A program made the translations under genes and the position numbers. From the NCBI GenBank assembly GCA_958430865.1, contig CAUDNR010001236.1, forward strand, positions 11,501-47,108: a stretch of 35,608 nt of DNA, given 5' to 3'. Positions 1 to 9,754 of the stretch are shown piece after piece. Source of the stretch: Entrophospora sp. SA101 (Eukaryota > Glomeromycota > Glomeromycetes > Entrophosporales > Entrophosporaceae). Under the pieces are notes generated by a model that saw only the letters and a program-made list of their open reading frames with translations, was not told where the DNA came from and made no database searches. How positions within the stretch are numbered: position 1 is the stretch's first letter; the number at the start of each line of letters is the position of its first letter.

Positions 1-55
1 TAAACTGCAAAAAATTTTGATTTGATTATAATTTTCAATTACATAACATATTTAT

Positions 56-170
56 TACAGAATTACAGAATTACAGATACATTTACATATTACAGAATTG
101 CAGAATTGCAGATACATTTACATATTGCAGAATTGCAGAATTACAGATACATTTACATATTACAGATTTT
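56..170. repeat. 35-bp minisatellite, about 3 copies
   Basis: The unit, roughly TACAGAATTGCAGAATTGCAG followed by ATACATTTACATAT, repeats about three times with a period of 35 bases. Units differ by A/G exchange in the CAGAATT(A/G) sub-repeats, so each unit is itself built of 8-base steps. No coding role is visible. Confidence 0.8.
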
Positions 171-843
171 CTGACAACTGCATAATTGAAAAGTTGTCAT
201 ATTACAGAATGGCCAAACTATTTACAGATGGCATCATTAGCCCAAACTACTTTTTGTTATTAGCCAAAATTGGGTGAAATTATTTTAAAGTTGTTTAAGT
301 TAAAACAAGTTGTTTCGTATAGTTTTTTAATGTTCATGCTTATAAAAAATGTTAAGAAGCCCAAATTACCCAAACTAGTTTGGGCTTCGAGAAAACAGTT
401 TGGACCAGAAACCTTATTCCCAACCATTTAGTGTGACAAATCATTCAACTACAAACATGGTGGAAATTTGATTATATCAAAAATGTGATGATCATTTGTG
501 ATATATGAATTTATATTGTATTACATTTAATTTCAATTATTTTAAAGTACTGACATGCACAAACATGCATAAAAACTCCTAATGAGTAACACAATTTCTG
601 AGTGATACTTGCAAAAAACAGTTATGATTATTTTCTTTTCCTTATGTTCTTTCATTAAAAAAAGAGATATGTTAAGATATGATTCATTCCTAAATGATAG
701 AATATAACATTTTTGTTATATATAACCTAGGATTAGTTAATTTAATGGGAGACCAATGGCAGTTATATTTGTCCAAAAAGTGCAGAAGGGAGTGAAATAG
801 TTTGCCATATGTGTGACAAAATGTAACTAAATAAAAAAGGAAT

Positions 844-984
844 GCTTAAAAGTCAAGTTTCTGATTTAGGAGGTGGCATTACTGCTGGGGTAGTTTTAAG
901 AGCAAACTCTAAAGGTCATGTAGCATTATGTACCAAACACTATGCTGACACCTTTGAAGAAATAACTAGGCAAGAATGATCAGA
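844..984 (+). pseudogene. short ORF remnant, 46 codons
   Basis: An ATG-started frame of 46 codons contains GGGITAGVVLRANSKGHVAL and ends in TGA, after which the same frame continues as SDILPVFRDVVNKL before a second stop. The composition is protein-like, and the frame stops just before the left arm of the 1021-1809 inverted repeat, so it may be the truncated end of a repeat-encoded gene. Family not recognised. Confidence 0.3.
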
Positions 985-1020
985 CATTTTGCCTGTGTTT
1001 AGGGATGTTGTAAATAAACT

Positions 1021-1809
1021 TTAAGGATACCAGCTGCAACTTTTGATGATGGTTGCTACCATCTTTATGAACATTTTGTTTCCTTTTTTGGATTGTGACA
1101 TGGAACACTAATAAACTTGACAAGGCATATAATCCAACAGGCTACAGAGTTAGGATGCCAATATCACCAATTGGCACCCAAAACCTACCCCATTTTTATA
1201 TGCAGGTAGTCCCTAAATACAAAGAGGGTTATGGAAGTGTAGAAATCAAAAGTGTGTTAGGAAAAAGTTTTGCCCCAGAAGTGGCCAAGGATGCAAAAAA
1301 ACTTTTCCAATTAACAGATAACAATACTATCATTGCAGAAAAGGGTAAAATTGTTGCCAAATTACACATTGAAATAGGAAATATAACCATTTCTATCAAA
1401 AATCATTTACCCAATGATATCAATGCTGAGGATCAAGAAACTTGTGACCAAATTGGAGAAGCCTGTCAAGAACTTATACAAAAAATGAAATCCGCATCAT
1501 TTGCTGGTGGTTATACCATCAAATGTGAGCTTAAGGAAAAGGCTACACAATTATGAAGAAAAGAAGCATAAACTCCTTCAAGTTATAGTGAGACTTATCC
1601 CCATCTGAATTTTTGATATTATTTTTTCCTAGATTTACGTTGCAAAAATGATGAAGGCAATTCAGACCCCCAAATAGTGTTCCATGTCGCAATCCAAAAA
1701 AGGAAACAAAATGGTCGTAAAGGTGGTTGCAACCAGTGGTTGCAATCATTTTTATATGACGCAAAGGTGGTAGCAACCATCATCAAAAGTTGCAGCCGGT
1801 ATCCTTACC
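1021..1809. repeat. Inverted-repeat element around a 153-aa ORF
   Basis: The left arm (about 1021-1110) reappears in reverse complement at about 1676-1808. Both outer ends read TAAGGATACC(A/G)GC and both inner ends reach TAGTGTTCCATGT. The right arm is longer because it holds an extra segment of about 45 bases built from repeated GGTTGCAACC-like words. Read inward, both arms encode a similar peptide (HLY(E/D)HFVSFFGL), so the arms may be an inverted duplication of an old coding piece rather than classical transposon termini. No clear target-site duplication was found. A Mutator-like element with long terminal repeats is possible but unproven. Confidence 0.6.
1095..1556 (+). CDS. Hypothetical protein inside inverted repeat, 153 aa
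   Basis: This open frame starts within the left inverted-repeat arm and ends before the right arm. It encodes a mixed, soluble-looking protein with no transmembrane stretch. Residues 53-100 look like a beta-rich segment and 115-135 like a helix. I recognise no family. The ATG lies in a conserved part of the repeat arm, so the true start may be elsewhere or the ORF may be part of a larger decayed gene. It could be cargo of the flanking inverted repeat. Confidence 0.4.
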   Translation: MTWNTNKLDKAYNPTGYRVRMPISPIGTQNLPHFYMQVVPKYKEGYGSVEIKSVLGKSFAPEVAKDAKKLFQLTDNNTIIAEKGKIVAKLHIEIGNITISIKNHLPNDINAEDQETCDQIGEACQELIQKMKSASFAGGYTIKCELKEKATQL

Positions 1810-2074
1810 CCCAAAAAATCAATTTTTAGGCATTATGGAAGGTGAGAGAGTTGCAGAAAAAATAAGAGATCCAGGGGCTTATTATCAAAAATGAAATAAA
1901 GTTCCTCAGGCTCAATTAGAAAACCAACTTGACAAGAGCAAACAAGAAAAAATTTACTGAATGGTTGGTTGTGGAACACTTGCTTTTTTCTAGTTATTTC
2001 AGTTATTAAGGTAATTAAGGTTAGGAAAAATAAAAGTTAATTATGACATCTAATATCTTTTATTAGTATAAAAA
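1810..2074. other. No gene seen
   Basis: A stop-interrupted reading frame around 1828-1960 (containing IMEGERVAEKIRDPGAYYQ) hints at more decayed repeat coding sequence on the plus strand. Nothing else can be supported. Confidence 0.3.
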
Positions 2075-3240
2075 TTATTCAATTACATTTTGTGCTGGCT
2101 TGGGTCAAGTAATATCTTTATATTCATCTTTCACAAGTGGGCGAATATTATGATAAAGATATTTTTGTCTTTTATAATCCAAAGGAGGCGGTATTAACAC
2201 CAGTGTTGTGACCCGAAACTCTGAGTTTAGGGAAAACCCAAAACAGAAACTAACAGAAACCACCCGAAACTAGTTTAGGTTAGTAGTTTATGACTAGGTT
2301 TAGGTTTAGTTTTAGTTTTCTGCTTAGTGTAAGTTCATTTTCTGAAACATTTCGGGAAGCCAAAGAGTTTCTGGTCACAACACTAATTAACACTAAAATA
2401 GACAAAGCTTTAATTTCTTCAAAAATACCTGCTTTCTTGGTTTTCAATAAATTGAATTCAGTAAAAGGTCCATTAGCAACTTCTTGAACTTTTATTGTAT
2501 CAAAATTAGATGCTTCAAAAAGAAAATGTTGTAATTCTGTATACTTGGTAATTTCTTAAAATAAATTCCCAAAATTGTTTTAATATCTAAGTATTGAAAA
2601 CTTTTTCCACCTTCATAGCATTGAGTTTTATTCAATCCTGCTGGATTAGATCTTTTTACAACTTCTACAACATGGTTCACACAATCTACTCTTGTTTTCT
2701 ATAGAGTTTTTAATTAATCCAAAACTACCATCACACTTGAATTTGGTATGCCCAGGAATCATGAAATTCAATTCAATGCTTTTGTAATAACCACAAATTA
2801 CCAAATATAAATAAAACCAAATTGTTACATTATTTTTATTTTGTCCACCAGCATTATCACAAGTAATCTTTAAATGCTTTTCACCTTTATTCAATTTCTT
2901 AATTCCATCAAAAATCATGCTAAGAGTGCCATTGGGTCCTTTTCCTATAATTTCATCTTCATTAAGAACATAATTAATTTGTTCCCTTACTGCTTCATCT
3001 TGAATACCAAATAAATGAACTTTACATGGACTAAGGTAATAGATTTTACTTACTTGTTGATCTAAATGTGATACATGAACATTTTGGGCTCAATCATAAC
3101 TATAATGAGCAGTGGCATCAATGCTGCAATATGGTGTTTACCCTTTAAATAATTTTTTTTAACTAATTTTCTTTGTTCTTTGCTAATTTAGTGTTTTTAT
3201 TGTAATAATCAAACATTGCATATTTAAATGTGAATTGTTT
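2075..3240 (-). pseudogene. DUF7869-type transposon protein, pseudogene
   Basis: Reading the minus strand from about 3240 down gives a broken protein with hallmarks of the DUF7869 repeat family: IYYLSPCKVHLFGI, the CDNAGGQNKNN block, GHTKFKCDGSFGLIK, and a C-terminal PPPLDYKRQKYLYHNIRP-like block ending at the stop at 2075-2077. DUF7869 proteins are abundant repeat-encoded proteins, probably transposase-related (established for the family, role not proven). Damage: an in-frame TGA near 3092 where a tryptophan is expected, a frameshift near 2670, another near 2512, a TGA shortly before the end, and a 185-bp MITE at 2201-2385. The N-terminal zinc-finger-like part expected in this family is absent or eroded beyond 3240. 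Confidence 0.75.
2193..2393. mobile_element. hAT-like MITE, 185 bp, with 8-bp TSD
   Basis: The element occupies 2201-2385. Its ends are CAGTGTTGTGACC on the left and the complement GGTCACAACACTA on the right, and the inversion continues inward through GAAACTCT. It is flanked by the 8-base direct repeat ATTAACAC (2193-2200 and 2386-2393). An 8-bp target duplication and a CAGTGTTG-type terminus are typical of the hAT superfamily. It has no transposase. Removing the element and one target copy restores the host DUF7869 reading frame across the site, which confirms the boundaries. Confidence 0.85.
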
Positions 3241-3870
3241 CATATTTGAATTGTTTCAGTCATGCTGTTTTGACTTGTAATTAATTATATTAATATTAAT
3301 ATTATTACTGATTACGAAAAGCAAAATACCAATTGTTCATTTATTATCATCTTGATAAGGATCTTATAATTACCCATAAAGATCTGCTCTGCGTTTTGAT
3401 TCCAATCAAAATATTTATAAACTAAAAGGCACCACATTATATCAATTCAAATAAAAAATAGTACCTCTGTTATTAACACATCTTAGGAGAACCAAACAAC
3501 AACACTAACATTTCCTCACCTTGAAAAATAAATGTTTTTCCAAAAAAAAACCCCCCAATTTGCATCTGTCACCCAAAAAAATTCCTTGTGCAACACCAAG
3601 TGCCAATAATAATTAATAATATTTTGTTCACGTGTTTCTTTTTTTCATAACACATCTTTAAAAATGCCAAAAGACACCAGAAGTAATAATAAATGACAAA
3701 GGGAATTTGTTCCTGCTGGATAAGTGTTTATGGTTGTGGCTATCACCACTCATCATTACTCAACGTCACTCTAGTTAATGATTATTAAAAAGAAAAGTGG
3801 TGTTGGTTATTGCCACAAATTGTCATTCTAATTATTTGACCTACATGCTTTATACAATAAGATTAAGGAT
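3241..3870. other. No gene seen
   Basis: AT-rich sequence with A- and T-runs and no convincing ORF. A short open stretch near 3830-3990 (plus strand, DENIKMPLQPDEIFNLLKD) may be the upstream part of the acidic ORF that follows, ending in a TAG at about 3988. Confidence 0.4.
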
Positions 3871-3893
3871 TTTATTCAAGACGAAAATATAAA

Positions 3894-4560
3894 AATGCCA
3901 TTACAACCTGATGAAATTTTTAATCTGTTAAAAGATGTTTATGATGAAGAGGGAGAGGTTGTGAATAATGAAGAGAGAGACATGAAATAGAAATAAATGA
4001 TGTAGAAAAATTGATGATGTAGAAGTGGATGATGTAGAAGAAGTGGGTGATGTAGAAGAAGTGGATGATGTAGAAGAAATGGATGAAGGAAAAGAAGTAG
4101 ATGATGAAGAGGAAGTAGAAGAGGAAGAGGAGAATCATAGAGAAGTGATTGTGGTGGCCAGTCAAATGCAAATTGAGGATAGAGCAGTTGTACTCATAAT
4201 AAATAATGAAAATTATCAAACAAATGAAGCTGATGAGGAAGAACTGAGCTTTATAGAAGATGGAACTCCACTCAGGGTTGGCAAATTGACTGGTCCATTG
4301 AGAACAGATGGATTTTGGACTGGTCCATTGCCATTAATAAAATACTAAATATGGTTAAAGGGTTACACTAATGGACCCAATGGACCACCAATAGACCATC
4401 AATGGACTGCACATTTGCCAACCCTGCACTCAGTGCAACAGTTAATAAGTGGTTATTAACTATTAATAACTTGGAGTTATTAAGTGTAGGGTTAAAAATT
4501 CCATCACTATTTAAAACTAATAAAAATGTTGATCCTTTCACAACCATCAATAATTTTATT
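3894..4560 (+). pseudogene. Broken acidic-protein ORF, possibly transposase tail
   Basis: Two plus-strand frames (3894-3989 and 4025-4348) encode very acidic sequence. The second begins with about three copies of an 18-base unit encoding DVEEVD (about 4028-4083) and continues E-rich to NYQTNEADEEELSFIEDGT, then runs into the foldback repeat at 4273-4426 and stops. Beyond the foldback a further open stretch (about 4436-4580) encodes KWLLTINNLELLSVGLKIPS. Acidic tails of this kind close some pogo/Tigger-like transposases, but I cannot confirm the family. The minus-strand F/Y-rich ORF across it is an antisense shadow. Confidence 0.4.
4273..4426. mobile_element. Foldback MITE-like element, 154 bp
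   Basis: The left end CAGGGTTGGCAAAT and the right end ATTTGCCAACCCTG are inverse complements, and inner blocks with (G/C)TCCATTG repeat in inverted order around a centre near 4350. The CAGGG terminus is hAT-like. No clean 8-bp duplication is visible: the flanks ACTCCACT and CACTCAGT are only similar. It supplies the last 26 codons and stop of the acidic ORF. Confidence 0.55.
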
Positions 4561-4698
4561 TCATGTATAAATTTTGTTTAAGATATTAAATTCAAAGCAA
4601 ACTGTGAAAATTTTCTGTGGAATAATGTCATCAAATAACAGTAAAAAATATTTGAGATCCTGGTTCTTTTATATGTATACTATTCTTTGTATCTCATA

Positions 4699-5980
4699 TA
4701 CAGTGTGGGACAAAAAATTTTGCCCTCAATGTTGATGTAATTAAAACCTGTATACTTACTAAATTTAAAGAGTATCACACGAATAATATACCAAATTTGT
4801 ATCGTGTTATGTGGAACATTGTTTACATATTCGAAGTTAGAATTATTTCACTGTTGTTTCTTTTAAATCACAATCAAAATGACATTACTAGATAAAAAAT
4901 CGCACCCTCAAGTTATTTTACATTTTTGGAACAATGGAATACGATCTCCTCAAGAGATTCATAAACAAACTAACATCCCATTAAGGACGATTAATTATAA
5001 TATTAAAAAAATAAAGGATACTGGTAGTATTGCGCGTAAAGAAGGGAGTGGTTGCCCTAAAAAAATTACTTCAAGATCATCTAAGGCCATTGGCCAGTAC
5101 TTGAGACGTGATCCATCTCTCTCTTCTTGAAAGATAGCAACTAAGTTATCTGAAAATGATCTTGAAGCATCTTATAGAACTGTTTCGAGACATCTACACA
5201 GTCTGGGTTATAAAAATAATTTACCCGCAGTCACTCCAATGCTTACCAGTGTCCATAAAAGAAAACGTGTAGAATGGGCTTGCACTCACCTTAATGATAA
5301 CTGGAAAAAACCCCTTTTTTCAGATGAAACTGCTTTTCAGTTATTCCGAAATACCATAAAACAATGGTATAAGGGTGCATGACCAATACACCCTATTCCA
5401 AAAAATCATTCAAAAATTTTTGCCTGGGGTGGATTTTGTGCAACAGGAAAACTAGCCTTTTCTGCTTTCAAGAAATAATGATGGGACCTTTTTATGTCGA
5501 AATCCTTCAGAAGCACTTGCCTGAGATTCAACAAATGCTAGGACGTGTCTGGCACTTTCAGCAAGACAATGATTCCAAGCATACAAGTGCTGTAGCTTGG
5601 GAGTTCCTTCAGGCGAATATGCCTGAAGTTATTGACTGGCCATCTAACAGCCCTGACATCAATCCCATAGAAAATCTTTGGAGCATAGTTAAGACTAATG
5701 TAGAAAGGCGACGACCAAAAAATCTCACCGAATTAAAGTGTTTTATGATTGAGGAGTGGGAGAGTATTCCGGATTCTGTTATAAAAAATTTGATAGGCTC
5801 AATGAAGAGACGTTGCGAAGCGATTATTGAAAGAAATGGCGAACGAATTCCTTTTTAATTTTTATAATAAAATCGATTCATTTCATAGTTTTAAATGAGC
5901 TATTTTATAAGTGATTTGCTTTGTTGGTTGTAAAGTTATTGTAATATTACCGAAGGCAAAATTTTTTGTCCCACACTGTA
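4699..5980 (+). mobile_element. Tc1/mariner element, copy A (full length, 1278 bp)
   Basis: Terminal inverted repeats CAGTGTGGGACAAAAAATTT at 4701 and its complement ending at 5978 are each flanked by TA (4699-4700, 5979-5980), the Tc1/mariner target duplication. The element encloses one transposase frame on the plus strand. Copy C (33833-35110) has the same length and copy B (30740-31202) is a truncated relative. Confidence 0.95.
4879..5858 (+). pseudogene. Tc1-type transposase, copy A, inactivated
   Basis: The N-terminus carries a helix-turn-helix DNA-binding region (VILHFWNNGIRSPQEIHKQ) followed by a GSGCPKK hinge, where copy C has GSGRPKK, the usual GRPR-like motif. The catalytic triad is visible: FSDETAF, FQQDNDSKHTS and PDINPIENLW, with 34 residues between the second Asp and the Glu (DD34E, the Tc1 class). 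Lesions: TGA at 5128-5130 where copy C has an Arg codon (CGG/CGA context), TGA at 5380-5382 after WYKGA (shared with copy C), and a one-base deletion near 5470 that shifts the frame (also shared). The enzyme would cut and paste its own element; this copy cannot make full protein. Confidence 0.93.
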
Positions 5981-6360
5981 CATTGAAGAAGTTTCAGGAG
6001 GGTATCAATTACAACAGACGTATGGTCCTTTAGTTTATCAAAAAAGAGTCTTAAAACAGATAATGAATCTGCTATGGTTTTATGTGTAAGGGTCCTCAAA
6101 CAAAATCCTGAGTTAATTATAGATGTGCAAATTGATTTAATAAGAAATTTGATATTTAAATTTAAAGGTTCAGTGATGATTAACTGAAACCAGAAATTGA
6201 TATAAAAACAGGCGGAACAGCAAATGGAGATGACATTACGTTTGTTGAGACTGAAGAAGCATCCATTCAAATCTTTTACCTGATGCAAATAGTGTAATTG
6301 ATCTATAAAACTTTATTTCATTTTAATTAAGATATAATCTAATTAAAGTAAATATATACA
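5981..6360. other. Degenerate coding-like stretch, unassigned
   Basis: A plus-strand stretch around 6070-6190 (ESAMVLCVRVLKQNPELIID) is open for about 40 codons before TGA. It looks like an eroded protein and precedes the hAT remnant, so it may belong to the same old element. No family assigned. Confidence 0.3.
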
Positions 6361-6375
6361 AGATACATTTGTTCT

Positions 6376-6680
6376 TTAGAACCTTTGGAAAAGGCAGCTA
6401 AGTTTCTTTTCAGAATCATCTTATCCTACAATGACTGATGTTCAGTTTATGATTTTAGAAATACATGATGATGAATGAATTCAGTCAATATGAATTAGCT
6501 TCTTAATAGATGCAAAATTAGATGATTATTGGAATATAATTGACTTGGCGACAACTTTTCCTATAACATTGAATCTTTGTACAAAATCAGCAATTTTTAA
6601 ATTTGGCATTGAGCTTGATTCCGCACTTAATTGTTTTCACAATCAATTTAAAAATATTTAAAAAATATATGCCTCGTTGT
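6376..6680 (+). pseudogene. hAT transposase fragment (RNase H-like C-terminal part)
   Basis: Broken frames give LEPLEKAAKFL, then, after a frameshift, SSYPTMTDVQFMILEI, and further on ISFLIDAKLDDYWNIIDL. This order (LEPFEKAT..SSSYPT....KLDEYW.I) is characteristic of the C-terminal half of hAT transposases as I know the family. Two stops and a frameshift make it a pseudogene. It could be the source family for the hAT-like MITEs in this window, but nothing ties them directly. Confidence 0.6.
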
Positions 6681-7006
6681 TCTTCAAACCAGTAACAAAA
6701 TTTATCTTCTGATAAAAATTATTTTAGAGAATTAAAGAGACGTTGCTTAATGTATAGTGAAAATCAATATCAGCAACTAATAATGATGATGGTGAAGTTG
6801 AATGATATTTATCTTTCCAAGTAATGGAAATATTTTCCATTAGTTTGTAAAAAACTCACTTTGCAAATCCTATGATTCCCCAAGATTTTGAAGCGCACGG
6901 TTGAGATTAACCGAAGATCAATGTCCCAAATACAAATGTTTGACGAAGCCAACTCACAGCTAAAACAAACCAATGTAAACAAAAATCTAATCAACGCACT
7001 AAATAA

Positions 7007-7775
7007 CCATACAATAAGACATTCATAATTCTAAAAGACATTATTAACGATACAATTGAATGGTTTATTGACGAATTTAATAAATCCACCAACAATATTT
7101 CAAAAACTAGAGTCCTGCCACAGCTTATACTTGTAGTACATGGAATTCAAGAAATAATATCTCGACACAAGAAAATATCAACATCCGCAGTTAAATCGAC
7201 AATGCCCTTCTCTTACGAGGATTATAAAAAATCACCTTGGCTTGTGAACCAATTCGTGAGTACAGCCGATTATATTATTGAAGCAGCTAATGATTACAGA
7301 TTGCTAACACAAGAAATAACTCAAGATGCATTAGATATATTAGTCAAAAATATTACGATCAAAAATATATTCAGTGAATATTTTAATAGTTTACACGGCC
7401 TTTTCAGTTCTGTTACAGAGAAAATTATGAGAACAATATATGATGAAAATGAACGTTACATTAAAATTTATTTCGATAATTTGGTTAAAAACCAAAAATT
7501 TCAATTATTGGAAGCTATGATTAAATAGGTTTCTTCTACGCAACAATTGACAAACGAACAACTTGAGGCTTTAACTGAAACACTAAAGATAAACGAGGAC
7601 CATTCAAAAATACCAAAAGCGTCAAAGATATCACTAAAGATAAAATAAATGCATATATCACATTACTAAGGGATAGATTTAAGGGACCTTCTGAAAAAAT
7701 GAGCGATACAAAAGATCAAGTTGGTGGTGATCAAATTACAAAGAATTATAAATTAGCACAGTGGATATTTTAGCA
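7007..7775 (+). pseudogene. Unrecognised coding remnant, helix-rich
   Basis: The frame is open from 7007 with no ATG until 7202 and runs to TAG at 7526-7528. The same frame then stays open to 7648 (VSSTQQLTNEQLEALTETLK), and a shifted frame continues to about 7771 (LLRDRFKGPSEKMSDTKDQ). So one stop and one frameshift interrupt what looks like a single helical, charged protein of about 250 residues. The part upstream of 7202 also looks protein-like (LPQLILVVHGIQEIISRHKK), so the first ATG is probably not the real start. I do not recognise the family. It may be a recent pseudogene or carry undetected introns. Confidence 0.45.
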
Positions 7776-8039
7776 TACCATGTATTAATATCTTATTTGC
7801 TTTTAAGACCTTTTTTTAATATAATAAACATGAATATTTATTACGCGTGTATTAATAACATTTCGTGAAAATAAACTATTTGTCTATATAATTCTAACTG
7901 ATGTTAGATAAAATAACTTTTGAACGAATCATTATTTATTTTTGTTTACCCAAAACTTGTACCCCAGAATGTTGTAAAGTATACAAGACAATTATTCGTT
8001 TAAAGGTTCATCAATTAAATAGTAAATATGCAAAGTGAA

Positions 8040-8660
8040 ATGAACCAATTAGAAAATATTAAACGATGAGATAAAAGAATAGACAACAAACCAAATATAA
8101 ACATGACCAGCTAATTGAATAGATTGAAAAAGAAAGTGTCAATGCAAAAATTGATCGTAAAAATTATCAAAGAGCAAAATAAAGAAATCCAAGAATTAGA
8201 AGCTAGATTGCAAGAAACGAAAACAGAAATGCTATCAATACAAACCAGAACGTGATGAGAGCCAAAAAACAAGGGAAAGAAATCATGAGAATTTTATTAA
8301 GCGATTGAAGGAAAGAAAGAAACGAGGACACAAGTAAATCGCAAACAATAAGATCTGGCAGCATCAGCAGTTAAAAGCCGAAAAGGATGTGAAAAGGAAA
8401 AGCGAAAAGTGAAAAAAACAAAGAGCAAGCAATTAAGCCTCAAAATAAAGTTACATTTCTAAAGAAAATGTTTACATTCAATAGTAAATTTTTTTGCGGA
8501 TCATTGATTTGGTTTCTTTTTGGCTCCTTGCTAAAGAATTAGAAAAGAAAGAACCTGAAATAAATGATTAAAACATTATTCAAGGCTGAAAGAAAAGTAC
8601 ACACAGAAGCTCAAGCTCAAAAGTTAGAAAATAAAAGCGAAAAATTATTGTAAGTTAGGG
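8040..8660 (+). pseudogene. Eroded coiled-coil sequence with possible membrane tail
   Basis: Short frames broken by stops encode Lys/Glu/Gln-rich peptides (IEKESVNAKIDRKNYQRAK and others), followed near 8458-8540 by a hydrophobic stretch (FFCGSLIWFLFGSLL). This resembles the remains of a coiled-coil protein with one membrane segment and may be the 3' part of the 7007 remnant. Support is weak. Confidence 0.25.
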
Positions 8661-9057
8661 CTTATATTCGAATTAGATGATTCGCAATTAATTTTCGAGT
8701 ATTCGAAGAAAAAAAGCATCAAGCAATATCAATAACTTTTTTAGTCGATATAATAACAATAGTTGTTTTTTCTCTTGTGGTGGTAATAATAACATTAGTA
8801 TTAGTAGTAGAAGTGATTGATATTTTTTCCAAGTGAAACAAACGAGACAAATAAACAATAAAACAAATAAACGAATGAAACGAATAATTCAAATTAATAT
8901 TAATATTAATATATATTATGTATTACGAATAGAAGCCTTATTGTATGTGACCGTAAAATTAAAGTGCCTAGTTGATTGGTGTATTTTAGTCAGTGACCCT
9001 ATACGTAATAACATTTTTTAACCCGAATTATATTAATATATATTAATATTAATATAG
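8661..9057. other. AT-rich intergenic, no gene seen
   Basis: Contains runs of ATTAATATTAATATTA type (8897-8922, 9029-9056) that are self-complementary. Short ORFs here are low-complexity and not credible genes. Confidence 0.5.
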
Positions 9058-9545
9058 TAGGACCCCGGATTATTATAATTGAGGTAACAAAACATCCAGG
9101 CTAATACTACGTACGTATTAGTAAATTTTAGAAAATTTTTTACCCCTTTTAAGCATGTCAAAAAACCAAAAGCTTTCTTTACCTATATAAGACACGTAGC
9201 TTCATATGTAGCCATTGAAGAAATTATCCAATATATTTTTTATCTATAGAGTTAAGAAAATCATATTAATATAATTGAAATATAACATTATTTGAAATAA
9301 TAATAAAAATTTTGTCAATGATTTATTAGTAATGAGCAGGAGGGTATTAGCTGTTATTTTAAAATTTTGGTTTACCCATAATTTCATATAAAAATTGCTT
9401 TACCTGATTTTGGATATAAAAATTTTCCGCTATACCCAAATAGTCACACTGCTTATTAATATTAAAAAGTCTTTGCTGAAGTTACATGAAAATTTAAAAA
9501 CTATCAAAATGGATGTTACTTCAATTATAATAATCCGGGGTTCTA
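9058..9545. mobile_element. TA-flanked MITE, 484 bp
   Basis: The left end (9060) reads GGACCCCGGATTATTATAAT and the right end (9543) is the complement, GAACCCCGGATTATTATAAT read inward. The inversion extends about 35 bases to GTAACATCC-like sequence. Both sides are flanked by TA (9058-9059 and 9544-9545), as in Tc1/mariner/pogo insertions. No transposase is present. Confidence 0.75.
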
Positions 9546-9754
9546 TTATTATTATTATAGTAGTTTTTTTTCGGCCCTATTATACTAGTATATAGTACAA
9601 TTGTGGTACTTAGTATCACTTTGTCTGCAACATTAGTCAGTCATCATACAAAAATTTATTGATCAAGTTTTCTCTCGCGAAAAAATTTTCCCAAATTTTT
9701 TTTGAATTTGACAGTAAATAACATTTTAGGAAAAATAAATTATGTAAATAAATT

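Larger units (their letters stand above)
1..1020. other. AT-rich repeat-bearing stretch without an intact gene
   Basis: Apart from the minisatellite, one hairpin and one short ORF listed separately, I see no gene here. Many stops lie in all frames. A hairpin at 356-388 pairs GAAGCCCAAA with TTTGGGCTTC around a 13-base loop, and related CCCAAACTA words recur near 240, 361 and 371, which suggests debris of an older repeat. Confidence 0.5.

Noticed and set aside
3920..4219. 99-codon minus-strand ORF rich in Phe/Ile/Tyr/His
   Set aside because: It is the exact antisense of the acidic GAT/GAA repeat frame; composition is a by-product of that repeat.
6809..6994. 61-codon minus-strand ORF with Cys-rich sequence
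   Set aside because: No start context or family, and it lies among decayed repeats; chance frame is more likely.
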